Of a DNA stretch of 11,543 nt, positions 1-5,983 are shown piece by piece. Numbering within the stretch: the stretch's first letter is position 1; each line of letters starts with the position of its first letter. The notes under the pieces were generated by a model. The model searched no databases. It saw nothing but the letters and a program-made list of their open reading frames with translations, and had not been told where the DNA came from. The translations under genes were made by a program, and so were the position numbers. Origin of the DNA: CAYRFQ01 sp964423615 (GTDB lineage Bacteria > Planctomycetota > Planctomycetia > Gemmatales > Gemmataceae); the NCBI GenBank assembly GCA_964423615.1, contig CAYRFQ010000159.1, positions 1-11,543 of the forward strand. The letters run 5' to 3'.

Positions 1-29
1 ATTGTAGGAGTTAAGGAGCACCAGAAAGC

Positions 30-299
30 AAGACCTCGCGCTGTAGTACTAAGGTAGCGACCACCGGGCAACCGGTTTAGCGATAGCCGATTCCGTGATC
101 TCTCCGAGAACACGGCGGCGTGCCGACGGCCACGTTCGCGTGGATTCGGGAGACCGTACCTGGGATTAACTTCCCGCTCTCGAACACCCTCGTTGGGTTT
201 GTTATCGACGATCACAATACAAAACGCATTATCTGGAATGATCGATGAACCTCACCGTCAAATATCAATTTCGATGATCGCACCTCTCCCGCAGGTGCG
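30..299. other. Hairpin-rich intergenic stretch, unidentified, possibly a structured RNA
   Basis: No convincing gene is visible here, but there are several compact stem-loops. They are ACCGG/CCGGT around a GCAA (GNRA) tetraloop (63-76), CCGTG-A-TCTC/GAGA-A-CACGG with one mismatch (93-115), CCACG/CGTGG around a TTCG tetraloop (130-143), CGGGA/TCCCG (147-151 with 172-176), and ACCC/GGGT followed by TTTGTT (186-203). A further hairpin CGCACCT/AGGTGCG (279-299) sits just before Y RNA 1. GNRA and UUCG loops are typical of structured RNAs, so a non-coding RNA on the plus strand ending near 203 is possible. I do not recognise RNase P RNA, tmRNA, SRP RNA, 6S RNA or 5S rRNA in it. The strand is unproven. 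Confidence 0.3.
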
Positions 300-313
300 C
301 ATACACGATAGAA

Positions 314-449
314 CAGCCGACTGACCGTCTGGAGTACATCTTAATCCGTAGGGCGTGGGTTCGAATCCCACCAGCTCCGTTCTGGGGCTGTAGCTCAGCT
401 AGGTAGAGCGATGGAACCATCTCTGGCAACAACTTCGTCGGCGTTTTTT
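314..449 (+). ncRNA. Y RNA 1 with circularly permuted tRNA-like domain (YrlA-like)
   Basis: The ends pair as GCCGAC (316-321) with GTCGGC (437-442), followed by six T (444-449), giving the closing helix and terminator typical of Y RNAs. A second helix CTGGAG/CTCTGG (329-334 with 421-426) follows, with unpaired ACAACTTC on the 3' side near the expected Ro-binding site. The insert is a full tRNA body in permuted order: anticodon-stem equivalent TCCGT/ATGGA (345-349 with 411-415), variable loop 350-354, T stem GTGGG/CCCAC around TTCGAAT (355-371), acceptor CAGCTCC (372-378), loop GTTCT (379-383), acceptor GGGGCTG (384-390), TA, and D stem GCTC/GAGC with a GG-containing loop (393-409). All seven acceptor pairs form, including one G-U. 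In known bacterial Rsr systems, Y RNAs bind Ro60, and the YrlA type mimics tRNA. Its position before rsr on the same strand supports the call. The exact 5' end is inferred. Confidence 0.87.
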
Positions 450-456
450 CCCTTCG

Positions 457-492
457 TATTTGAGTCATGACCCAAGGGCCACCACTCAAATA
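457..492. repeat. 9-bp inverted repeat between the two Y RNA genes
   Basis: TATTTGAGT (457-465) and ACTCAAATA (484-492) are perfect inverted copies separated by 18 bases. The element lies after the Y RNA 1 terminator and just upstream of the presumed Y RNA 2 promoter region. No T run follows on the plus strand, so it does not look like a second plus-strand terminator. It could be an operator or a transcript-end hairpin. Its function is unknown. Confidence 0.4.
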
Positions 493-516
493 AAGCTCAT
501 ACACATACAAAATCAG

Positions 517-615
517 TCCCCGACTGCCGAGGCGGAGTACATCCTCCCAGGAAGCCAGAACCCGATGATTGTCGGACAAGGCTCACACTCTAATTCACAA
601 CTTCGTCGGATTTTT
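517..615 (+). ncRNA. Y RNA 2, shorter paralogue without a tRNA-like domain
   Basis: CCGAC (520-524) pairs with GTCGG (605-609), and a T run follows (611-615). Compared with Y RNA 1, the same elements occur in the same order: CGACTG, the shared 10-mer GGAGTACATC (534-543), a second helix GGAGT/ACTCT (534-538 with 587-591), and ACAACTTCGTCGG at the 3' end. The two helices are therefore supported by comparison of the two copies. The insert differs. It can form a nested stem AGCC/GGCT (553-556 with 580-583) enclosing CCGA/TCGG (562-565 with 572-575), and no T or D arm is visible. It ends about ten bases before the rsr ribosome binding site. It is likely a second Ro60-binding RNA with a different effector module. 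A role as a structured rsr leader is also possible, and the two roles do not exclude each other. Confidence 0.72.
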
Positions 616-640
616 CGACCCGAAAAGGAGGTCGTTACCA

Positions 641-2257
641 ATGGCAAACAAGAACCTATTTCAGAGTACGACAAGTCGTTTGCCTCGCGCAAACACGCGG
701 AACGAAGCAGGCGGCCGCGCTTACAACCTGGAAGCAAAGCACGCGCTCGCCCAACTCGCCGCAACAGGTTGTTTTAACGGCAGCTACTACGCAAACGCCG
801 AAACCCAGCTAGCCACCCTGCAGGAACTCTTCGAGCAAGTGGACGATAACTTGTTCCTCGCCAAGCTCGCGGTCTACAGTCGCCAGAAGGCTTACATGAA
901 GGACATGCCAGCAGCTTTGTTGTTACTCCTTTCGAAGCGCGACAATGAGTTGTTCCACGTCGTGTTCGATCGCATTGTGGACAACGGCCGCGTCCTCCGT
1001 ACGCTCTTGCAGATGCTGCGTTCGGGTCAGTTCGGTCGTCGTAGTCTGTCGTACTCGTTGCAGCGTGCGTTCCAGCGTTGGCTCAATGATGCCACCGTCG
1101 GAGGATTACTATCGGCCTCGATCGGAAACGACCCAAGTTTGCGCGACGTCCTCCGTTTGGCCCGTCCGACTCCGGCGAACGACGAGCGACGAGCTCTGTT
1201 CGGATGGCTCACCGACCGACCGGTCGAAAAGTGGTCCCCAGCAACCTGGAACGACCTCCCGAGCCAGGTCAAGGCTTTGATCGCCTTCCGTCGGGCCACA
1301 ACCGAAGCCGACCAGATCGCAATTCTTGAGAACAATCGGTTCCGTTGGGATTTGCTAGCTGACTCAGCCTTGGGTCCGAACGTATGGAAGGCCATCGCTC
1401 GTCAGATGGGACACCAGGCCCTGCGTATGAACTTGAACACGCTCAAGCGGCACGACGTTTTCCAAGACCGCGATATGGTCAAGTACGTGGCCAACCGACT
1501 CTCCGACGAGGAAGAAATCGGTAAGGCTCGTCAGTTCCCGTATCAGTACTTCTCGGCGTATCAGAACGCAGCCCAGGACATCCCGGTATCCATCCGCACT
1601 GCCCTTAGCATGGCGGCGGAAACAGCCTGCGGCAACGTTCCGAAGCTGCCCGGTCCGGTAGTCATCGGTGTCGACACATCCGGATCGATGATGTGTCCGA
1701 TCACTGGATACCGACGCGGTGCTTCGACCGCCATGCGGTGTGTCGATGCAGCGGCCCTCTTTGCGGCGGCCATTGTGCGGCGGAACCCGAAGAGTGTTGT
1801 CGTTCCGTTCGACAATAAGGCGTACAAGGCCAACGTCACGGCCGATCAAACGATTTTGCAGGTCGCCAAGCACCTGTCGAGTTTCGGTGGAGGCGGCACG
1901 AACTGTGCCTTGCCGCTCGCCGAGGCCTACACGACCTACAAGAACCATGAGTTCGTCGGTTGTGTTCTCGTCAGCGACATGGAAAGTTGGATCGGAACCG
2001 GTTACGGTGGCTCGACAGGCGTAATGACCGAATGGAACAAGTTCGTCAAGAACCAACGACGGTTGGACAAGAACGCCAACCCCAAGTTGATCTGCATCAA
2101 CTTGCAAGCCTACACGACGACACAAGCTCCCGAACGCGAGGAGATTCTCAACGTTGGTGGCTTCAGCGATGCGGTGTTTAATGTCGTGGCATCCTTCTTG
2201 GATGACGACAAGGAACGTTTCGTTCGGGAAGTCGAAAGGATAGAATTAGCGACCTGA
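641..2257 (+). CDS. rsr: Ro60 orthologue Rsr (TROVE and vWA domains)
   Basis: A 538-residue RNA-binding protein, close in length to Deinococcus Rsr (about 530). Residues about 20-330 are the TROVE/HEAT-like ring that in Ro60 binds Y RNA on its outer face and the 3' ends of defective RNAs in its cavity (note KLAVYSRQKAYMKDMPAALL at 75-94). Residues about 338-530 are a von Willebrand A domain with a complete metal site: DTSGS (D345, S347, S349), T420 in SFGGGGT, and D446 in VSDMES. In bacteria Rsr works with Y RNAs and the exonuclease PNPase in RNA decay and rRNA maturation under stress. Translation starts at ATG 641, which has AAGGAGG (625-631) nine bases upstream. An in-frame ATG at 569 lies inside Y RNA 2 and would add 24 residues of non-family sequence. 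The two Y RNA genes immediately upstream make the functional link strong. The gene is intact. Confidence 0.96.
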   Translation: MANKNLFQSTTSRLPRANTRNEAGGRAYNLEAKHALAQLAATGCFNGSYYANAETQLATLQELFEQVDDNLFLAKLAVYSRQKAYMKDMPAALLLLLSKRDNELFHVVFDRIVDNGRVLRTLLQMLRSGQFGRRSLSYSLQRAFQRWLNDATVGGLLSASIGNDPSLRDVLRLARPTPANDERRALFGWLTDRPVEKWSPATWNDLPSQVKALIAFRRATTEADQIAILENNRFRWDLLADSALGPNVWKAIARQMGHQALRMNLNTLKRHDVFQDRDMVKYVANRLSDEEEIGKARQFPYQYFSAYQNAAQDIPVSIRTALSMAAETACGNVPKLPGPVVIGVDTSGSMMCPITGYRRGASTAMRCVDAAALFAAAIVRRNPKSVVVPFDNKAYKANVTADQTILQVAKHLSSFGGGGTNCALPLAEAYTTYKNHEFVGCVLVSDMESWIGTGYGGSTGVMTEWNKFVKNQRRLDKNANPKLICINLQAYTTTQAPEREEILNVGGFSDAVFNVVASFLDDDKERFVREVERIELAT

Positions 2258-2298
2258 TCCGGGACACATTCTCGTACAGGTCCGCTTCGATAGTCTTG

Positions 2299-2326
2299 GG
2301 GGTGGGCCATGGCCCTCCCCTTTTTT
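2299..2326 (+). terminator. Intrinsic terminator after rsr
   Basis: The stem is GGGG-T-GGGCC (2299-2308) paired with GGCCC-T-CCCC (2311-2320), with one T-T mismatch and a tiny AT loop, so the top pairs probably open. Six T follow (2321-2326). It lies 41 bases after the rsr stop and separates rsr from the convergent zinc-ribbon gene. There is no T run for the opposite strand. Confidence 0.9.
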
Positions 2327-2362
2327 GAACTCCTCATGATCCACAGCGGCCCGAGATCTGCT

Positions 2363-2707
2363 CTACTCATCAGGCCACACCAAAAGGGCCGCCGTCACCA
2401 TAACTACCAACACAAAAACGACACCAAGCACGATTAAGCACCCACGCCCAATCCGTGTTGTTCCTGCATCCAGTTCTGCTTTGCTCACCCAACCCGCCTT
2501 CAGTGTTTCTGGAGCAAACGTCACCGATTGCCCTGCCTTGACCCGGGCCGCAATGGCCTCCAATGCTTCTCGGGTATGGAAATGGTCGGTGACCAGCAAA
2601 TGCTTCGTCAAACTCTCATCATCGTCTGGCACGTAGCCACATTTTCGGCACGGATTGAATGCCCCATGCTTAAACTCTCCGCACTGCAAACAAACCGCGA
2701 CGGTCAT
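2363..2707 (-). CDS. Small zinc-ribbon protein with C-terminal membrane helix
   Basis: A 114-residue protein of unknown function. The N-terminus has two CxxC knuckles (CLQC at 7-10 and CRKC at 20-23), a short zinc ribbon. A hydrophilic middle follows, then one hydrophobic helix near the C-terminus (about residues 88-110, CLIVLGVVFVLVVMVTAALL) and a short acidic tail. It therefore probably sits in the membrane, anchored by its tail, with the zinc ribbon in the cytoplasm. A GAGG-type ribosome site lies just upstream. The stop of ilvE is only 29 bases upstream on the same strand, so the two are probably co-transcribed. The functional link to ilvE is not clear, and similar zinc-ribbon/helix proteins are common in planctomycetes. 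Confidence 0.75.
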   Translation of the reverse strand: MTVAVCLQCGEFKHGAFNPCRKCGYVPDDDESLTKHLLVTDHFHTREALEAIAARVKAGQSVTFAPETLKAGWVSKAELDAGTTRIGRGCLIVLGVVFVLVVMVTAALLVWPDE

Positions 2708-2736
2708 CCAATTCCCTCACGAGTCAACACCACGGA

Positions 2737-3594
2737 TTACCCCTCAGTAACCAAGCGACGAAATCCTTCGAGCAATTCCTTCGTCACTGGACCAGGTTTC
2801 CCATCTCCAATGACTCGTTGGTCACATTTGACGACGGGAATGATTTCGGCAGCGCTCCCAGTCAAAAAGCACTCATCCGCGGTGTAAACGTCGTGGCGAG
2901 TGAGGGAGACTTCCAGGAAGGGAATGTTCGCTTTCTCGGCCAGTTCGGCGACGGCGTTGCGTGTGATGCCTTCGAGAATGCCAGCGTCCGTCGGTGGGGT
3001 CTTCAAGATTCCTCCCTTGACCAGGAAGATATTGTCTCCGGAACACTCCGCAACTTCACCCTTGTGATTGAGCATCAAGGCTTCGGCACATCCGGCTTGA
3101 ATAGCTTCAATCTTGGCCAGGACGTTGTTCAGATAATTGAGCGACTTAATCCGAGGGTTACAAGCATTGGGATGATTACGAATCGTCGAGACGGTCGCCA
3201 ACTCCATACCGTTTTCGTACATCTCTTCCGGATAGAGAGTAATGTCGTCGACGATGATGATCACTTGGGGATCCGAACACTTCCGAGGATCGAGCCCCAA
3301 TGTTCCCGAACCCCGCGTCACGATCAACCGGATGTAGCCGTTGGTCTTCTCGTTCGTTTGCACCGTCGCCATGACGTCTTCCATCATGTTCTCGGGTGAA
3401 ATCGGGATTTCGAGCATAATGCTCCTCGCGCTCTCGTAAAGTCGGTCGATGTGTTGTTGGAGACGAAAGACCTTACCCCCATAAATCCTCATCCCTTCGA
3501 ACACGCCATCCCCATAGAGCAGTCCGTGATCGTAAACGCTGATCTTCGCTTCCTCTTTGTTATACAAGAGACCATTGATATACACTTTTGTCAT
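2737..3594 (-). CDS. ilvE: Branched-chain amino acid aminotransferase
   Basis: A 285-residue class IV PLP aminotransferase that reversibly transfers the amino group between leucine, isoleucine or valine and 2-oxoglutarate, the last step of their synthesis. Visible family marks are VYDHGLLYGDGVFEGMR (20-36), RLQQHIDRLYESA (44-56), LGLDPRKC (99-106), the catalytic lysine K150 in PRIKSLNYLNNVLAKIEA, EVAECSGDNIFLV (180-192, cofactor region) and LTGSAAEIIPV (244-254). The length matches the short archaeal/planctomycete form of IlvE. The related D-amino acid transaminase and aminodeoxychorismate lyase are less likely given the close match to the IlvE pattern. AAGGAG lies six bases before the ATG (plus-strand 3601-3606). 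It is followed by the small zinc-ribbon gene on the same strand. Confidence 0.93.
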   Translation of the reverse strand: MTKVYINGLLYNKEEAKISVYDHGLLYGDGVFEGMRIYGGKVFRLQQHIDRLYESARSIMLEIPISPENMMEDVMATVQTNEKTNGYIRLIVTRGSGTLGLDPRKCSDPQVIIIVDDITLYPEEMYENGMELATVSTIRNHPNACNPRIKSLNYLNNVLAKIEAIQAGCAEALMLNHKGEVAECSGDNIFLVKGGILKTPPTDAGILEGITRNAVAELAEKANIPFLEVSLTRHDVYTADECFLTGSAAEIIPVVKCDQRVIGDGKPGPVTKELLEGFRRLVTEG

Positions 3595-3631
3595 GGTGAA
3601 CTCCTTGGCGAGTGTTGAGGAGAGGAACCGG

Positions 3632-3658
3632 ATTACAACCTTAATTCTATTGTGTCAA
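3632..3658 (-). promoter_or_regulatory. Possible promoter of ilvE
   Basis: On the minus strand, a perfect -35 box TTGACA (plus 3653-3658) is followed after 15 bases by TGTAAT (plus 3632-3637), a five-of-six match to the -10 consensus. The 15-base spacing is short for a housekeeping promoter. Reading TAATCC as the -10 gives 17 bases but a poor match. It lies about 40 bases upstream of the ilvE start, a reasonable position. Confidence 0.35.
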
Positions 3659-3729
3659 AGGTGTGGCGTCTCCTGCCGGTTCATCGGATCGAGTCCGAGC
3701 CATTACACCTGACGAGAAAACTCTTGGAA

Positions 3730-4515
3730 TTACTTCTGCCCAAGAACGGCGTCGAGCACCCAGCATCCTCGGACATGAAAAGGAGCCTCGCGGCAGTGTG
3801 ACAGGATGTCCTCGCAATGACAACCGGCTTCTTCCAGAGCATCGGCAAGTATGGCCATCTCGGTGAATCGATTCTCGTCATAAATCGTCGAAGCCACACG
3901 GACAACGTCTTCGGTAAGCCATCGACCCTCGAGCGGAATCCTCTCGTTGGTGTGGCGGAAGATATCCCGAAGCAGATCGCACGTTGTTTCCCGGTCAATG
4001 GTAATCGGCTGAGACTTGCCTCGCCGTTTGCCCGTTCGGCGATAGATTCTCACGTCCTGGCGAAACAGTTTGCCATACCGATCCCAAGTTGCCTTTGGAT
4101 CGAAGTCTGACACAAGAGCCCGGAACAGCTTGCGAAATACAGCAAGTCCGTGGGATTGGTTGTCGAACTGAGACCACGTTTTCCCAATCACACACAGTTC
4201 TCTCAACTTCCGGCGCAAATCGGCGTCAGAACCTTCCAACAAGCGGCCAAACGACTGAACGCAATCGGTCACGTCGATCCGCGAGGTGATCGGCAGACTC
4301 CATTCACAGCAAGCCAAACCAAACAACCAAAGTTTTCGCAGAGTCGGTCGGCCACTCGGCCGGGACCACTCGGGTGGGTGAACAAGTTGTCCCAGAAGTT
4401 TGGGAGAAAGTTGGTAGGAACCAGAGGAGTCATTATCGGTCTGGTCCATCCGCCGAAAGAGATCAACGATCATCCGTTCGGGGTCTCGGCAGAAGTTCCA
4501 CTTTTTCGCGTTCAT
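3730..4515 (-). CDS. Hypothetical protein of a Gemmataceae-type paralogous family
   Basis: A 261-residue protein of unknown function. The N-terminus (KWNFCRDPERMIVDL) and the segment TLRKLWLFGLACCEW (58-72) match the pattern of proteins that begin E-W-x-x-C-x-D-P and carry K-L-R-L-F-x-x-A-C-C. The C-terminus, from CDLLRDIFRHTNER through ILADALEEAGCHCEDILSHCR to HVRGCWVLDAVLGQK, is a signature I recall from many paralogues in Gemmata and relatives, often near repeat-companion or SMI1/KNR4-like proteins. It has no signal peptide and no membrane helix, and many Cys and Trp residues. The start has AGGAG five bases upstream (plus 4521-4525). It is divergent from the next plus-strand gene. No function can be assigned, but the gene is the best lineage marker in the window. 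Confidence 0.78.
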   Translation of the reverse strand: MNAKKWNFCRDPERMIVDLFRRMDQTDNDSSGSYQLSPKLLGQLVHPPEWSRPSGRPTLRKLWLFGLACCEWSLPITSRIDVTDCVQSFGRLLEGSDADLRRKLRELCVIGKTWSQFDNQSHGLAVFRKLFRALVSDFDPKATWDRYGKLFRQDVRIYRRTGKRRGKSQPITIDRETTCDLLRDIFRHTNERIPLEGRWLTEDVVRVASTIYDENRFTEMAILADALEEAGCHCEDILSHCREAPFHVRGCWVLDAVLGQK

Positions 4516-4630
4516 CGGATCTCCTGGACGAATGGAGCCTTCAAACAGCAGTCACAACAAAAAGTCTGGTTGGGGTCTTTCTATGGCCACCGATCACTAT
4601 TGTACGACACAGCAAAATCCAAGAAAGTCA

Positions 4631-4682
4631 AGAGACGAGAGCACGAGTAATCGAACCAATCCGTCCTGTTGCTCTCGTCTCT
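4631..4682. repeat. 13-bp perfect inverted repeat in a divergent intergenic region
   Basis: AGAGACGAGAGCA (4631-4643) and TGCTCTCGTCTCT (4670-4682) are perfect inverted copies with a 26-base loop. They lie between the divergent genes at 3730-4515 (minus) and 4800-5876 (plus), about 115 bases from each start. No T run flanks either arm, so a terminator is unlikely. An operator, an attachment-like site or a transcript structure are all possible. The rest of the 284-base gap shows nothing clear. Confidence 0.5.
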
Positions 4683-4799
4683 CGACTCACAAAGCCAAAC
4701 TCAGACAAGGGTTGCACCGCAACGAATGTCCTCCGACAATAGAAGAGAGTTTCCGTCAGCATTTCCTTCCTCCGGGCCTCTGGGCCAAAGGTGTCTGTT

Positions 4800-5876
4800 A
4801 TGCCCAAGATGGTTTGTCCCAAGTGTGAAAACCTTTTCAACGTTGAGCCAGGGGAAGAAGTTCCAACCGTGTGCCCGGATTGTGCCGCAAAGACAGTCCA
4901 ACCGAAACCACCCATCCCCGAGGACGACCAGGCATCCGACCTCGATGAATTATCGCTTCCGGATGACGTCGGACTCGTTGACCTCGACGCAGAACCATGG
5001 AACGAAACCGATTTCGCTGCCCCGAGGAATCCCCCTTCCTCCGGTCAACAACCGTTACAAGACGAACCCGATGGACCACTCACACCAACTCGATCGAGAG
5101 GTTCGTCGAGTGCTTTGATGGATCGTGGAAGCATCAAGCCCGTTCCAAACACACCCCGCCGACCAGCACCTTCCGACGCTCCCAAAGCCAAGGCTAACGT
5201 CGATGACCTTGGTATGGAACTCGAGGCCGATTGGCTCGACGACCCATCGCAACAGAAGCCGAAACAACAAAAACCGAAAAAACAGAAGAAACGAAAATCT
5301 CCTCCTCTCCGATCCAAAGACGACGCGGAAGCCATTGCCGAAGAAGCCCTCCTCGGAGACCACTTCGATCCCCCGGAGCCAATTGACGATCTCGAAGAAG
5401 CTCCCGAAGATTGGGAACAACTCGACTCACCCGACGGCGAACCTCGAAGTAATTATGGGATGGGAGAAGAACTGCCGCTCCGCTCCCTCCGAAGAAAACT
5501 CGTTCCCTGTCGGCTTTGTGATTCTCTGATTCCCCAACGTGACGAATTTTGCCGGATTTGTGGCACTCGTCAGGAAGACTTTGACGCCGAGGAAGAAATC
5601 CGAAGACGCTGGGACAGGAAACAGATGGACGACCATCGCGGTGAGACCATCCTGTGGTTGGGATTGGTCAGTTTACTCTTTTGGCCGCTTGGACCGTTCG
5701 TTTGGTCGATGGGTGAACACGACCTGAACTTGATGGAACGAGAAAAAATGGACCCGGAGGGCCGCGAACGGACTCAAAATGGTGTCTACTGCGGAATTGC
5801 GTCCACCCTCATCATGGCATTGACGCTGGGCATTCTGATCTTGGTCGTCTACCCAATTCTGGTCGGGGGGTTGTGA
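4800..5876 (+). CDS. Two-zinc-ribbon membrane protein, planctomycete type
   Basis: A 358-residue protein of unknown function. An N-terminal zinc ribbon (CPKC at 6-9 and CPDC near 25-28) is followed by a long, low-complexity acidic and proline-rich linker with a lysine-rich stretch (KPKQQKPKKQKKRK). A second ribbon follows (CRLC ... CRIC, about residues 240-255), then two hydrophobic helices (about 285-307 and 330-355) separated by MGEHDLNLMEREKMDPEGR. The tail resembles DUF4190-like membrane regions, and this layout is common in planctomycetes. The start at ATG 4800 is chosen because AAAGG lies eight bases upstream (4787-4791). A GTG at 4791 and an ATG at 4809 are alternatives. The linker is probably disordered and the ribbons cytoplasmic. 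No partner is evident from the neighbours. Confidence 0.85.
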   Translation: MPKMVCPKCENLFNVEPGEEVPTVCPDCAAKTVQPKPPIPEDDQASDLDELSLPDDVGLVDLDAEPWNETDFAAPRNPPSSGQQPLQDEPDGPLTPTRSRGSSSALMDRGSIKPVPNTPRRPAPSDAPKAKANVDDLGMELEADWLDDPSQQKPKQQKPKKQKKRKSPPLRSKDDAEAIAEEALLGDHFDPPEPIDDLEEAPEDWEQLDSPDGEPRSNYGMGEELPLRSLRRKLVPCRLCDSLIPQRDEFCRICGTRQEDFDAEEEIRRRWDRKQMDDHRGETILWLGLVSLLFWPLGPFVWSMGEHDLNLMEREKMDPEGRERTQNGVYCGIASTLIMALTLGILILVVYPILVGGL

Positions 5877-5937
5877 CTCTTTTCGGATGATTTCGGGAAT
5901 GTGCTTTCGCTCAGCCCTCGGGCGACTAAAATCAAAG

Positions 5938-5943
5938 TATAAA
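5938..5943 (+). promoter_or_regulatory. Possible -10 box of glnB
   Basis: TATAAA matches five of six positions of the -10 consensus and lies about 40 bases before the glnB start. No recognisable -35 box is found 16-18 bases upstream, and no sigma-54 element is seen, so this is only a candidate. Confidence 0.3.
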
Positions 5944-5983
5944 GGTCATCCCGAACTCTCCCGAGAAGATAGGCCGCGGACGA

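Noticed and set aside
1..57. Possible C-terminal end of a gene entering from the left (18 codons, stop at 55-57)
   Set aside because: Too short to recognise, and the stop overlaps the start of the hairpin-rich region. No evidence beyond an open frame.
49..60. The 12-mer CTAAGGTAGCGA matches a universally conserved 23S rRNA segment
   Set aside because: The flanking bases do not match 23S rRNA on either side, so this is no rRNA gene fragment that I can support. It is probably chance.
355..409. An ordinary tRNA gene, or two half tRNA genes
   Set aside because: The 3' half precedes the 5' half, the acceptor strands are joined by only five bases with no CCA or processing space, there is no anticodon loop, and the ends pair into a Y RNA stem with a T-run terminator.
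569..640. Upstream ATG 569 as the start of rsr
   Set aside because: It lies inside Y RNA 2, has no ribosome site and adds 24 residues unlike the family. ATG 641 has AAGGAGG at good spacing.
1364..2125. Long open frame of 253 codons on the minus strand
   Set aside because: It lies wholly inside rsr, has no family features and no ribosome site. It is a shadow of the rsr codons.
2818..3399. Open frame of 193 codons on the plus strand
   Set aside because: It lies antisense within ilvE, whose protein is clearly recognised.
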